Assembly: GCA_029747015.1 (NCBI GenBank)
Contig: JAKOGI010000421.1
Location: 211,001-275,000 of the forward strand
Length of the DNA stretch: 64,000 bases
Source: Carnegiea gigantea
Taxonomy: Eukaryota; Streptophyta; Magnoliopsida; Caryophyllales; Cactaceae
Direction: 5' to 3'
The translations under genes were made by a program, and so were the position numbers. Position 1 is the first letter of the stretch. Each line of letters begins with the position of its first letter. The notes under the pieces were generated by a model. That model was not told the DNA's origin. It searched no databases and was given only the letters and a program-made list of their open reading frames with translations. Shown here one piece after another: positions 43,567 through 55,966 of this stretch.

Positions 43567-45070
43567 TCATCATTGGTCCATTCCCTAGGTATTTCCCTTG
43601 TGACCAAGTAATTAACAATGTTGGCATACTATGGCTCCACTTAAGCCTTAAAAAGTTGTTCATCAATGAAACATTCAAAGATAGGGTGTTTCACATGCAT
43701 CATCAATTACAATCTAGAGATATGATCTGCTACAGGGTTTTCAGAACCCATCTTACATTTAATTCGCTATCAAACTCTTGAAGTAGTATGATCCATCAAA
43801 TTAGTCTAGGCTTTGCATCTTTTTTTCTCAAAAAGTATTTCAAAATGGCATGGTCAATAAAAATAACTCCTTCTTGGTTAAGGTGTAATTCACTTGCTCT
43901 TCATTCAAAGTATGATTCGTATAGTAAATTACATGAGATTTCTTATCAGTTTGTTGATCCAAAACTAACCTGACCACAAATCATATGCATCACACATGAG
44001 CTCGAAGCGTTCTCTCCAAATTGGAGGATGTAGGATGGGAGCAGTGGTCAATGCCTCCTTAAGCTTTCTAAATGCCAATTCAAACTCCTGAGAGAAGTGG
44101 AACGACCTCATCTTTGGCTAGGAGTGAGGATAAGGGCTAAGCAATCTTGCTAAAGTCCTTAATGAATCTCTGATAGAAACTGACATGATCGAAAAAGATC
44201 TTATGTCCTTAACACTAGGGGAGGGAACGTTCGCAATCAAATCCACATTTCCCAAGTTAGTCAAGTACTCATCAAAAGAATCTCCATAAATGGAGAAGTC
44301 ATCCATGAAAATTTCAAGGCATTGATCAACTAAATCGAAAAGTATGGCTATCATACACCTTTAGAAGGTGGTCAGAGCATTGCGTAGACCAAAAGGGCAT
44401 TTTGATAAAGGCATGAGTGCCAAAAGGCCCTGTGAATGTGGTCTTGCCTTAGTCTTTGGAGGCAATAAGAATTTAGGTATAGCCGGAATAAACATTAAGG
44501 AAGCAATAAAAAGCTCGCCCAGCTAACCTTTCTAACATTTGGTCTAAGAAGGGTAAAGGAAATGGATCTTTTCTAGTAGTAGAATTAAACTTTTGATAAT
44601 CAATGCATACCCTCCACCGGGATTGGATTCTTCTGGGTATAAGCTCATCCTTGTCATTCTTAATCACAGTGATGCCGGTCTTTTTTAGGAATAACTTGGA
44701 GGGGCCTCACTCACTCACTGTCCAAAATGGGGTAAATAATGCGATGATCCAACCACTTGAGAATTTCTTTCCTAACCACTTCTTGAAGAGCAGGGTTCAA
44801 CCTTCGTTGTCTATCCCAGTAAGGCTTAGCATTTTCCTTAAGATGAATCCTATGTCGTATAACGGTGGGACTGATGCTTCTCATGTCTTCTCAGGTCCGC
44901 TGTAATTCTTGTTTGTTTCCCCTAACAAGTTAAGCACTTGGGTTTCTTGGTCAACGTTCAAAGCATTGGAAATTATCATGGGAAAAGACTTATACGGACC
45001 CAAGAATGCATATTTGAGTGTATTAGGAAGAGGCCTCAATTCAAGAGATGAAGATGAAGGCACACTAGGT
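43567..45070 (-). pseudogene. Athila reverse transcriptase and RNase H remnant
   Basis: From 45060 down: LELRPLPNTLKYAFLG (entry to the reverse transcriptase), WRVCIDYQKFNSTTRKDPFP at 44610, and CFLNVYSGYT at 44480, where the usual FLDGYSGY has N for the catalytic D. CLEIFMDDFSIYG at 44320 keeps the second catalytic pair. RNase H text follows (FELMCDAY near 43990; YTLTKKEL near 43870) to the connection region with the VTREIPREW-type motif at about 43600. The solo LTR B starts there. Confidence 0.88.
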
Positions 45071-46387
45071 GGTGCCTCATGAGATGGATATGGGAGAAAA
45101 GAGATGGATGGAAGAATAGATGCACTTAACGAGTTAGCACATTAATCATCAAATGCAAATATGTCAAATTCAAGCTCATATTCCATACAAAATGATGCAT
45201 ATACACATGCCATTAATTCCTCATCATAATGAAACTCCACCTCTTCCAAAGAGAAATCACCTACCCAATTGAGGGTAGAGTACTCTACATCATCAAACCC
45301 CATGGGTTGCTTTCGAAGGTTAAACACATTTAATTCTATTATCGTATTCTCGAATGTTAACTTCATTTTCCCATCCCCACAATTAATGAGAGCATTTGAA
45401 GTATCAAGGTATGGTCGACTAAGGATTATCGGTATTTCATTTTCTGCACTCAACATAATCTCGGTCTTTAACATAACAAAGTCAACCAGAAATATGAATT
45501 TCCCTACCTTGATCAATACATCCTCAACTATACCTCTAGGAAGCCTAGTGGAATGGTTGGCTGGTTAAAAGACCATTTTAGTAGGCTTAGCTCCCCTGGC
45601 CCCAGTCTCTCACACACTGTGAAGGGTAAGAGATTGACACTTGCACTAAGATCAAGTAAGGCCTTATGTATATTTTGATTGCTAATGACAATTGATATTA
45701 TTGGACATTTGGGGTCCTAATACTTGATGGGCACTTGATTAGAAAAGATTGAACTCATATTAGAGGCCACAAAAGGCTCTTTTCAGAACATTAGTGGCCC
45801 TCTTAGTGGTGCACAATTTTTTAAGGAGACTAGAATAGACGGGCATTTGTTAAATAGTATCGAGGAGGGGAATGTTGATTTTGAATTGAGAGAAAGTTTC
45901 CCTTATCTTATCAACATGGGATCGAGATTTCTTCCCCTTCAATCGGTTAGGAAAAGAGAGAATAGACACATCATGAGACTTACACTCTTGAGAAGAGAGA
46001 AGAGAAGAAGTAGGGGAGGTGACACATTAATATCATGTTCACTCACATGGGTGTCCACTTCCTTACTTGGTCCTGAAGAAATCATGACATTAACCTTCCC
46101 CACATCATTGGGGTTAAAAGAAGAAGGTCTCGCTTTTAGGTTCACTTTGGGCTGACCAAGAGAAGCCACTCTTTACGTATTTGATATAGCAAGTTAAGCA
46201 TAAAGTGTTCACTTATTGTCTTCACCCATCCTCTCATTGGACTATTTGAGCTCTCTCATCACCCTCTCCATATCACTCACTCTCTTGTTCACTTTATCAA
46301 TTTAATTATATCCAAGAGAGGAAAAAGATTGAGCGATAACTGGTTAAGGGAGAGGCCCTCTTGGAGCATTATATGCCCCTTGCAGTG
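45071..46387 (-). pseudogene. Athila gag C-terminus and protease remnant
   Basis: At 45516-45142: VGKFIFLVDFVMLKTE, ENEIPIILSRPYLDTSNALI, then GKMKLTFENTIIELNVF, the Athila-type retropepsin body. Upstream at 45550-45680 the loop before the body is stop-interrupted, with the active site not clearly readable. The gag tail at 46387-46200 reads QGAYNAPRG and KVNKRVSDMERVMRELK. It joins the gag half beyond the solo LTR: the last codons before the LTR at 54697 continue in frame here. Confidence 0.82.
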
Positions 46388-47280
46388 TGTAACGCCCGTA
46401 CTGTACCTGTGTCACTGCTTATCTCCATAATCTCTGTTACAACTGATAAATCTAATGAACAAGGCATTACCGCCGTCCCAAAGGATAAGGCTCTATACAC
46501 CATGATTGGATATAATGAGGGTCACTTATATACAACTGTAAAACTTCATCTAATCATATACAGGTAATGACTAACTAACTAAAAGTTTATATCACCATAA
46601 ACTTACATCACTATCTACTGAAGTGCTTATCCAATGGTCTCCATATATGAATAGCTGCCACTATGAACCCATCCAGATGTCCTTGGACCCTCGATTTCTT
46701 CAATTGGCTTTATTAAATAAAGCAACTCATGTGTATGCCTGAAATAAAACACGAAAACATTTTGAATGGTGAGCTGAAGCTCAGTACATACATTGCTATA
46801 TTGTAAAATAACCTTGAAACATTGGTTGGGCCGCTTTATAATTCATTTTAAGTTAAAACAGTGATTGAGATAAATGTAAAATAACATTGCTAATTATTAT
46901 CTAGTAGTGAGCCCCTTGTAACTGTTATGATCTGAAGATAGGTGTACACCTGCCAAGTCGATCGGGGGACCTGGCCTGAAGCCGCATGGGTAAATTTGAT
47001 AAATATGTGCTGATTTCTATAGATACAGGCAATGAACGTACCTGAAATCTTTAGAATGTAATCTAACTTATAAAACATGTTTTTCACTTGATAAATATGT
47101 TGTGACTTGAAAAAACTTATGCATAACGGGGAATGATAACCTAAGCCTCGACGCTGTTCATACAATTGTAGGTATGTATAATTAGTAAATGATATTCACT
47201 CATATACTTGAATAACTTTGATAGAAACTGAGTAATTAATGCAATTGTTATAGTTAGCAAATACTTAAATGATATACATA

Positions 47281-47420
47281 CAACAACACCACCACCACCA
47301 CCCAGTATGGGTCCCGCTTTCACGGGGTTTGAGGAGATCCAGCTGTAGGCAACCTTACCTCTACCGGTATTCCTACCCATAGAGAGGTTGATTCCAGGAG
47401 ACCCACGAAAAAGGTTTTGT
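47281..47420 (-). repeat. 3' end of the LINE, shared with SINE-like copies
   Basis: The minus strand has GGGTCTCCTGGAATCAA, then GGTAGAGGTAAGGTTGCCTA and a GGATCTCC block before the tail. The same blocks occur at 5665-5790 and on the minus strand of 8510-8640. It is the likely recognition site for the LINE reverse transcriptase. Confidence 0.88.
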
Positions 47421-47623
47421 GAAAAAGTTTTAAAGAGGAAAGTGCTTGCGAAGCATTTAAAGAGGAAAACAGTGCCAAAGAAGCTGAAGTTGAAAGAGAG
47501 CTAAAAGAACGTACCTCAACACTTCACATTAAGCATCTGCCGTCACTCCCAGAAAAAAAAGCACAACCTGCATACGAGCACGACAGACCCCTACCAGCAC
47601 TAAGCCACTGCAGCTACTGACAA

Positions 47624-50565
47624 CTACAGAGTCGCTTCTTTGCCATCTAAGATTCTAATCCTATCCTGCCACAGCCTCCTATCCTGAGCTAGGTCCTCCG
47701 TCAAACCCACTACTTTCAAGTCCTCTCTAATCACCTCATCCAAGTTCTTCTTCGGTCTACCCCTTCCTCTCTTACCACCGGGAAGGTCGATCAACTCACA
47801 CCTCCTCACTGGGGCGGCCGTATTTCTCTTTTTCACGTGGCCGAACCATCGGAGTCTTGATTCCCTCATCTTCTCTTCTATGGGGGCCACTTTAGCTAAG
47901 TCCCTGATTGCCCCATTCCTAACTCTGTCCATCCTCGTGAAACCACACATCCACCTGACCATCCTCATCTCAGCTACCATCAATCTCTGGACCTGCGTCT
48001 TTTTTAGAGGCCAACACTCCGATCCATATAGGACAGCCGGTCTGACTACCATCCGATAGACTTTGCCTTTCAAATCTAAGGGCACCCTCTTATCACACAG
48101 CACCCCTGAGGCAGACTTCCATTTTTGCCAGCCCACTCTTATGCGCTGGTTAATATCCTCATCAATGTCTCTATTTTGCTGATGATCAAGCTAAGGTACT
48201 TAAACTTATCTACCTTAGGTATTTGTCTCCCATCCAGGGTGACTTCTCCCCCCTCTTCTATCCTTCCACTGAAACAGCAATGCAGGTATTCCGTTTTCGA
48301 TCTACTTAATCTAAAACCTCTAGCTTCTAGCGTAAGCCGCTAGTTCTCCAACTTATCATTCACCCCCTACCTGGTCTCGTCGATAAGAACAATGTCATCT
48401 GCAAAAAGCATACACCATGGGACCTCATCTTGAATCCCTCTAATAAGTTCATCTAAAACTAAGGTGAAAAGGAACGGGCTTAGGGCTGAGCCCTAATGCA
48501 GACCCATACTAACCGCGAAGTCACTTGAGACCCCTCCCGGCGTCCTAACACTCGTCCGCCCTCCCTCATACATATCCTTAATCACATGAATATACAAGGG
48601 CGACACCCCTTTCTTTTCCAGACAGTGCCATAACACTTCCCACAGGACTCTATCATATGCTTTTTCCAGGTCAATAAACACCATATGGAAATTCACCTTT
48701 CTATCCCTGTACATACTCATGAGCCTTCTGAAAAGGTAAATCACCTCTATGATCGACCTATCTGGCATAAAACCAAATTGATTCTCTGAAATTGCAACAT
48801 CTCGTCGCAACCTTCTCTCAACCACCCTCTCCCAAAGCTTCATAGTGTGGCTGAGCAACTTGATACCCCTAAAATTATTACAGTCTTGAATATCCCCTTT
48901 GTTTTTGTATAGGGGGATGACTGTACTGGCCCTCCATTCTCTGGGCATTTTAGCGGTCCTAAAAATGACATTGAAAAGCTCCGATAGCCACTCTAAACCT
49001 GCTTCCTCTAAACACTTCCAAACTTCCACCGGAATCTGGTCCGAACCCTCTGCCTTCCCATTCGCCATCTTCTTCAAGGCCTCTTTAATCTCATCCTTTG
49101 TTATACGACCACACACTCGTGGATCAATACGCCTATCACTACCTTCTCCGCCCCTACTACAGGCTTCTCCCGTCCCTTCCCCATTCAGAGATTTAGGAAA
49201 GAACCTTTGCCATCTCTCCTTGATTTTCGCATCCTTATAGAACACCTTACTGTATTCGTCCTTGATCCACCTCACCACACCTAAATCCCTAGTCTTTCTT
49301 TCCCTAGCCCTTACCAGTTTAAAAACTTCCTTCTCCCCCTCCTTGGTCCCTAATCTATGATACAGTCTATCAAAAGCTAGGCTCTTTGCTACCGCCACAG
49401 CTTTCTTGGCTACCCTCTTAGCCGCCTTATATCTAATACCCTTAGTTTCCCTTTCTTCATCTGAACCACTGTTCATGACCTCCGCGTAAGCCTCTTTTTT
49501 CTCCTTAACTTTCTCCTTTACCTCCTCGTTCCACCACCAGGCACCCTCCATCTTGTTGCCACCTCTCCTGGAAGAACCAAGGATTTCTTTGGCCGACCGT
49601 CGTATACAATCCGCCATAACCTCCGACATTGAATCTGCATCTTCTGCCCTCCTCTAACTCCTTCCTTAGTAATTTTCTCTGCTATTAACCCCACGTTCTC
49701 CTTCGTGAGGGCCTACTACTTAACTATGGGATCTCCTACTCTCCTCTGCTTCCTCTTTAAACACTTGAACTCTGCATCCAGAACCAGCAACCTATGTTGC
49801 ATTCCCAAATACTCGCTAGGGATCACCTTACAGTCCTTACACGATCTCCGGCTACCCCTCCTCATTAGGACGTAATCGATTTGGGTCCTGCAGGAGCCGC
49901 TCTTAAAGGTCACTAAGTGATCCTCCTTCTTCATGAAAAAGGAGTTGACCACCAGCAAATCAAAGGCCATCGCAAAGTCCAGCACAGAAACCCCTCCCGA
50001 GTTTCTCTCTCCGAAACCAAAACCCTCGCGAACCGCATCGTACCCAACTGATTCAGCCAATATGGCCGTTAAAATCGCCTCCTATGAAGAGTTTCTTGCT
50101 CTGAGGTATATCTTGGATGACCATATGCAAATCCTCCCAAAAAAGCTTCTTAATGTCCTCCGGCAAGCCTACTTAAGGCGCATAAACACTAACCACATTC
50201 ACGAAAACTGAACCCACCAAAACCTTAATGGCCATAATCCGGTCGCTCTTACGCCGCACTTCGGCCACGAAGTCCGCCAGCTCCTTCTCAACCAAGATGC
50301 CAACTCCATTCTTCACCTTGATTGACCCCGAGTACCAAAGTTTGTAACCATCAATCTCTCTAGCTTTAGCTCCCACCCACTTCGTCTCTTGAACATACGC
50401 TATGCTAATCTTACGCCTACACAAAGACTTAACTAATTCTATCGACTTACCCGTAAGAGACCCAATATTCCAAGACGCTAGGCGCACCTTCCGCAGCCCT
50501 ACACCCCTCCTAACCCCATTTACCCCCGGAGGACCGGCTGAAGCTGCTACATAGCTCGCCACCAA
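47624..50565 (-). pseudogene. RTE LINE endonuclease and reverse transcriptase
   Basis: Endonuclease (50565-49716): LASWNIGSLTGKSIELVKSL, YVQETKWVG, then GGDFNGHIG after a stop, QIDYVLMRR, and the MQHRLLVLD histidine. Reverse transcriptase (49629 to about 48160): KMANGKAEGSDQIPVEVWK, STVIPLYKNKGD, NFRGIKLLSH, FIDLEKAYDRV (first catalytic aspartate), [15 protein letters not shown] and MLFADDIVL (catalytic pair kept). The C-terminal domain at 48136-47624 has [11 protein letters not shown] and RWFGHVKKR, then [11 protein letters not shown]. Stops lie at 50173-50175, 49716-49718 and 48493-48495; the first and third replace glutamine codons. The product would nick chromosomal DNA and prime reverse transcription there. 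It is a recently disabled copy. Confidence 0.93.
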
Positions 50566-52133
50566 CGAAGATGACTACTCTGCAAGGGGAAAACCTAAAT
50601 AATAAATAAAACACAGGGGAAAACAAAAACGCAAGGCAATAAAACTAGAGGAAGCGACACCCACGCTAATAGCACAGAAGAGACCCCCCTACAACAAGGA
50701 AAAAGGATAAAAGCAGTGAGCCAAACCCCTAGGTCCCGATGAAAACAAAAATGAAAGGCCAAAAAAAAGCCCCGTTAATGACCACACAGGACTGAAGAAG
50801 AAAAGAGCAATCTTAAATAGGCTTGAACCAAGTAAAAGAAACCAAAAAAATAGAACTTATCAAAACTACTTAAAATACTTACCAATAGTAGAAAAAAATA
50901 CCACCAAACTAATACTAATAAACAAAATAAAATTGGCAGGAGACTTGCCAAAATGATAGCTAACAACCGCAAATAAATAATAAAGGGGTAGGAACTAATA
51001 GGATGGGGAAGAACTCTAATGCAACAAGGGAACCAATTTGGTACCAGATAACAGAGAAACACCTAATAATAACAAAGGCACCAATGTGATGAGAAGAACT
51101 CTAATGCAACAAGGATACTAACAACAGGAAATAACTAATACTAACAACAAAATAATGCCAATAAGAAAATCAAATAGCCAAGAAACTAATAATTACTAAT
51201 GAACGGCCCCAAGAGCAAATAAATTAAAGGGGCCACCAATGGAGGGCTAAAGACGAGCTAATTAGCACGGGAGCTACTTAGAGCTAGAACTAATTAGAGC
51301 CAACTAACCCACAATCACGCCACCTGAAAACGTACAACGCCCTCAATACAAAACCCAAAATCAAAGACCCTCATAAACAATCAAGCATAAAGGACCCAGA
51401 CCTCCAAACAACCACTGGCCCTCTATCTAGCAAAACCCTCTAGTAAAACTCTACACTCTAAACACTCAAAAACACTGACCCTCAATACAAAAACTCAGTC
51501 TGCAATTCAAAATAGGGGACCGAAACTTGAAAACACAAAACTTAGTACTCAAAACAACAATCTAGCCCTCACTACTCTAAACTTAGAACTCAAATCAAAA
51601 AAAAACTAAGACCCGGGAGACCTAAAAACGGGCAGCAGACCAACACCTAATGTAATAAAAACGGACAGGGATGGCCTAAAACCTCAGTACACGGATGAAG
51701 CACTAATACGAAAAGCACTAGGATACACAACAATCCAGCAGAGACAATCTATGGGTAGCAAATTAAGCTGAGATGGGAGAGAGAGTGAACCTGAGATTAC
51801 AGAGAAAAGGGCAATTTCCCACTCTGCCACGGCTTAAGGCTCGAAACTTTGCTTCAACACCCGAGAATCCAAGGACGGCCATAATGACCAGATGCGGGAA
51901 GCTCAAGGCTCTGGTACTCAGGGCTCGGTGTACCTTGAGAACAGAGACAGCTCGGAGGGGACCGCGGCAGGGCTGGGCTGTGATACTCACCATCGTTGAA
52001 GGGCCACCCCCGCCGGCTACCGGTATCTGCTGTTGGACGCTACCCGAGGTCACCCAGGTGACCGTTCTGCGCAAAACGGGGAAGGAAGATCTTTCTGTGC
52101 AAGCTGCTGACAATCGCCAGGGAAGAGAGAGAG
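50566..52133 (-). other. Probable 5' leader of the LINE
   Basis: A-rich on the plus strand with no LTR homology. A 116-residue minus-strand frame at 51763-52113 (RRTVTWVTSGSVQQQIPV near its start) is open but shows no domain I can name. Leader of the LINE is the simplest reading, since homology to the solo LTR resumes only beyond the foldback. Confidence 0.5.
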
Positions 52134-52580
52134 CTCCATGCTATCTTGAACCAAGTTGTACTTCAATGGGTCTTAAAACCCGTGTTAGTCACCTATTTCG
52201 GAAAGACCCAAAAAAAAAAATCAATCTTCCATTGACAACCATTATAACCTTCTCTAGTTTTGATCTCATTGTGGCTTATTCTATTTTCATTTACTTTATA
52301 TCATTTTTAATGACTTTCATTTATTTAGTTTTAAAGTTATATCAAATTACTATACATAACTTAAGTAATTCGATATAACTTTAAAACTAAATAAATGAAA
52401 GTCATTAAATATGATATAAAGTAAGTGAAAATAGAATAAGCCACAATAAGACGAAAACTAGAGAAGGTCATAATGGTTGTCAATGGAAGATTGATTTTTT
52501 TTTTGGGTCTTTCCGAAATAGGCGACTAACACGGGTTTTAAGACCCATTGAAGTACAACTTGGTTCAAGATAGCATGGAG
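52134..52580. repeat. Near-perfect foldback (218-bp arms, 12-base loop)
   Basis: Arms at 52134-52351 and 52364-52580 are reverse complements with about nine mismatches and one A-run length difference by eye, around the loop at 52352-52363. Outermost pairs are CTCCATGCTATCTTGAACC and its complement. A 20-bp tandem motif, CATGGAGTACACTG(A/G)ATTGG, occurs twice right after the arm (52574-52613). No coding frame is present. It could be a foldback-type MITE or a post-insertion inverted duplication. A transcript would form a long hairpin. Confidence 0.93.
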
Positions 52581-54692
52581 TACACTGAATTGGCATGGAG
52601 TACACTGGATTGGCCCGACACTTGATAGTCTGAGGCCAAGAGAGGTATAACTTGGTTTAAGATGGCATAAATGACACTTGCTTGATCCAATAAACATGAT
52701 TTCTGAATCATTACTCTCCCTACTTCTCATATTTCATTCATAAGTCCATTAAACATAGTTTTCCACCCCAAATGAATCATTGAAAACCTTAGAAGCTGTT
52801 AAACTCACTAAACTTGGTATTTTCCTTTATAAAGTTCATAACTTATAAACGCACTCCCAGAATACATACTTGTCTTCTTTTCTCTCCATAATCAAGCTAA
52901 ATGCCCCATTAAACCCCATAAACATTTGTTTCCCCCCTTAAATGACCTTACGTAGCCCAAAATACACAAAATGAGTGCATGATCAATCTCACTCAATCTT
53001 TATTGTTGCTCTTTACACAATTACTCAAAATGCTTTCAAAAATCAGCAAACCCAAAATACTCAACCAAAATTCATCAACTCTTATAGGAATTTAAAAATA
53101 ATATGGACAATCTATAGTAAAATTTTCAGAATTATTCTCCAAGTATACGCAGCACAGAAATTGCAATAACAGCCTAATTTGCACCAAAGCAGGTCAGTTC
53201 ACTTTAAAAATTCATAACTTTCACCTTTGACCTCAAATGGAGACCTAAAACCCCAATATGAAAATATTAAGAAGTCTTGAAAAATTTTTATTCACAAACA
53301 AAATATGATTCCCACAATAGGGTTCCCAAAATGGGATTAGAACACAAGCATATCAGTTTTTGGTTGAACCTGCACAGTTCTAACAAAACAGCCATAACTT
53401 TGTCTACAGAACTCGAATTAAGGCAATTCAAAAGGAATGTGAAAGCTAACACACTAACCTATCTAGACAGCAAAAATCATAATTTTTCAGTTGGCCGATC
53501 ATTACCGGATTAATCCCAAAGTCACCCATGTTTTCTGCCATTTTCAACCCTCGCTGTTTTTGCTTTCTCCTTTTTTTTACATAAATTCTCATTTAAAATC
53601 ATTCCAAATCACCATAATCAGATATAAAAAGATCATTTAAGGCCTCATATACATAACCCATATCAAAATCGCAATAAATAAAATAACCAACCTTGGATTC
53701 AACTTCTATTATTCAACTCATTTGATCAAACTTTCAATTCATCACCCATAACTTTAAACATCACTAAACTCAATAAAAATTGCATAATAACCATCACTTG
53801 GTTCATATAAACATAAGTCATAATTTAAACAATCAATAAACTCAAAAAATTTCCATAGGTTGAGGTTAGGGTTACCTCACTTGGATGCTTGAATGAAGGA
53901 GTTGGGGTTGTGCTTGAGCGGGGGGAGGCTGCTATGGCTGTAGGGGATTCCCAGGTGGTTGTTGGTGGCTGGGATGGAGGCTAGGGGGCAAAAAAAGGGC
54001 GGTGGTGGTGGCTAGAAGCTGGGCAGGGGCTGCTGCCCAATTTTCCCAGCCTACTGTGTGGAGAGAGTATGAGGGAAGAAGAGGTTTGTTTGCAAATTTT
54101 TTTATGAGTAATTGATAAATAATGGTCCTAAGGTCTTAGCTAAGATGTGGCTGGAATTTTCCTTGCCATAAAGTACCTTTTTGCTAAGTATATTTAGGTA
54201 CAAATCATGATAATTAGTGATAAATAAACACAAGTAACTTGAGCCTTGTAGGATTGGGCCTAAGTCATGGGTTTTGAGCTTGATTTTGGGTCTGAAAATA
54301 AGTGAAGATTGCGTTAAAAATTTTATAAGGCTCAGGATTAAATTTTCCTGACCTTAAGGAAAAATAATTAATCGCTAAATCATGATTACCGATGCCTACT
54401 ATCGATTTACCCGATTTAAATGATAAATAAAACTTGAATTGCAAAGTGAGACCCAAAATGAAATATCTCCTAATGGGATCATCAAACATGATAATTGAAT
54501 GCGGAAAATTTAGATAACATAATGAAATTTCGTTGAATAAATTGGGGTGCAATTGAATCATTACACATGATTTGGTTAAATAAATAACCTTAAATGATAA
54601 AATGAATAAATATGAGTTAAATAAATAAACATGATTAATTAAGTAAATAAATATGATTTAAATAAATAAACATGGGTTAAGGTTGGGCTATT

Positions 54693-55740
54693 ACACAGTG
54701 GTTGTCTTTGATAAAAAAAAGAAGAGGTGTTTCCTTGGAAATCACCACCTTAGGCATTAGGCATTAAAGCATTTTGGTCGGTCCATGCAAAGTTGAAGTG
54801 CTTAGCCCACCCCAATTTGTATATAGGGGAGTAAGGGTCAAACTTTGGCCTTTAAAAGGCCACATTCCCTTGTCCTTACCCATGGCTTATACCTAACAGT
54901 TGAGCAAATAAAGGACATGCACCTAAAGAGTGATGGAAGGATTGGTATTAGGAGCACATAACAATTTAGCAAGAGGGATAATTGTTCGGTGCTTGGGACA
55001 AGACTATTCCTTTCAACATATTCTCAAGGGCGGCAATGTATGTGGTATCCATAACCTCATGGATGTTTGAACACTAATATGAGAACCTAAATTCTTATCC
55101 CTCGTTGCCTTCCATTGTAAGGTCTTTTTTGCAAGTTCTTCCAACTACTCCCAAGCCTCGGTCTCACTCTTGTTTAAGAATCCCCATTGACACATGGATT
55201 CAACCATGGTTTGGGTATTTTAGTCAAGGCCTTCACAGCTAATTTGGGATAAAAACCATTGCTCTAAGGCCAGGACAGTGGCATTGAGCAAGCAAGACTT
55301 TAAACCTTTCAAAATACTTTGGACAAAATGATTGATTTAAATCCTTAATTTCACTGTTTTACCATTCAGGAAATATTTCCTTAAGAAAACCCTCATAAAC
55401 CGGCCCCTTGTGGAAATAGAGTTTGTCGAGAGACTATGCATCCATTTTTTTGTCAAATCATTCAAAGCAAAAGGAATGAAACGCAGCCTAATAATGTATT
55501 AGGGCACACTAGGGAACTGTATCATCTAGCATACTTCCTCAAATTCACCTAGAAATAGATCAGTATCACCATCTCCAAAGAATTGGGGAAGCATGGTTGT
55601 GTATTGTGGGCTAAAGGAGAATTTCACATCCTCACCAAGTTATGGAGCTCAAAAAGTATGATGGATTAGTAGTGGGGGTTAGAAAATTTGGTTTAGACTC
55701 CTTTGCGGAGGAGGAGGCCCTTGGGCTTGCTCTTCTGTCA
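54693..55740 (-). pseudogene. Athila gag remnant, N-terminal part
   Basis: The minus strand reads LPQFFGDGDTDLFLGEFEEV near 55600, IIRLRFIPFALNDLTKKWMH near 55500 and a RVFLRKYFLNGKTVKLRI block near 55380. The SQISCEGLD block near 55240 is followed by SMCQWGFLNKSETEAWE near 55180. These are Athila capsid blocks. Further down, DFQGNTSSF-like text ends at the CAGTG duplication and continues at 46387 beyond the solo LTR. Frameshifts and stops are scattered. A zinc knuckle was not found. Confidence 0.82.
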
Positions 55741-55966
55741 CGATTTCCAAATTAAGTGCTAAGGGTTAGGTTACCTCGATGTGGGGTTTTGCAATTTTAA
55801 TATGAAAAGTCTTTCATAACTAGGTGACCTTGACCAAGCATTCATTCATAACTTTTTAAATTTTTTTTTGAACTTTTCAAATGTTTTTCTAGATTTTATT
55901 TCTTAAACATCAAATAAGGCATGTACAACAATCAAGACTAAAACCAATGCGAATCTAACAGCATCA
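55741..55966 (-). other. Leader between primer site and gag of the minus-strand Athila
   Basis: Short noncoding stretch between the decayed primer site and the capsid region. Nothing else seen. Confidence 0.45.

Larger units (their letters stand above)
47281..52133 (-). mobile_element. RTE-type LINE inserted in solo LTR A
   Basis: The 3' end on the minus strand is a GGT/GTT repeat tail at 47281-47302, preceded by a conserved 3' end (47303-47420) shared with the SINE-like copies at 5518 and 8507. The coding region (50565-47624) has an AP endonuclease and a reverse transcriptase. The leader is probably 50566-52133. I found no target-site duplication, so the 5' edge is set only by the start of the foldback. 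The insertion falls in the solo LTR near the position equivalent to 34100 of the other LTR. Confidence 0.85.
46388..54692 (-). mobile_element. Solo LTR A (Tekay-like), split by a nested LINE
   Basis: On the minus strand the LTR starts TGTAATAGCCCAACC at 54692 and ends CGGGCGTTACA at 46388. Perfect CAGTG duplications flank it (46383-46387 and 54693-54697). Without the nested insert (about 47280-52600) it is roughly 3.0 kb and matches the LTR at 31948-35113 in order along its length. No internal element sequence remains, so it is a solo LTR formed by recombination. It lies in the gag region of the minus-strand Athila. Confidence 0.9.

Noticed and set aside
51763..52378. Candidate host gene from the 116-aa minus and 201-aa plus frames
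   Set aside because: The two frames overlap on opposite strands, the plus one runs into the foldback arm, and the region sits between LINE coding sequence and the foldback. LINE leader is the simpler reading.
47280..52600. Target-site duplication for the LINE using AAATGATATACATA at 47267-47280
   Set aside because: No matching copy was found near the presumed 5' end; the ATATGATAT at 52409 is inside the foldback arm and too different.
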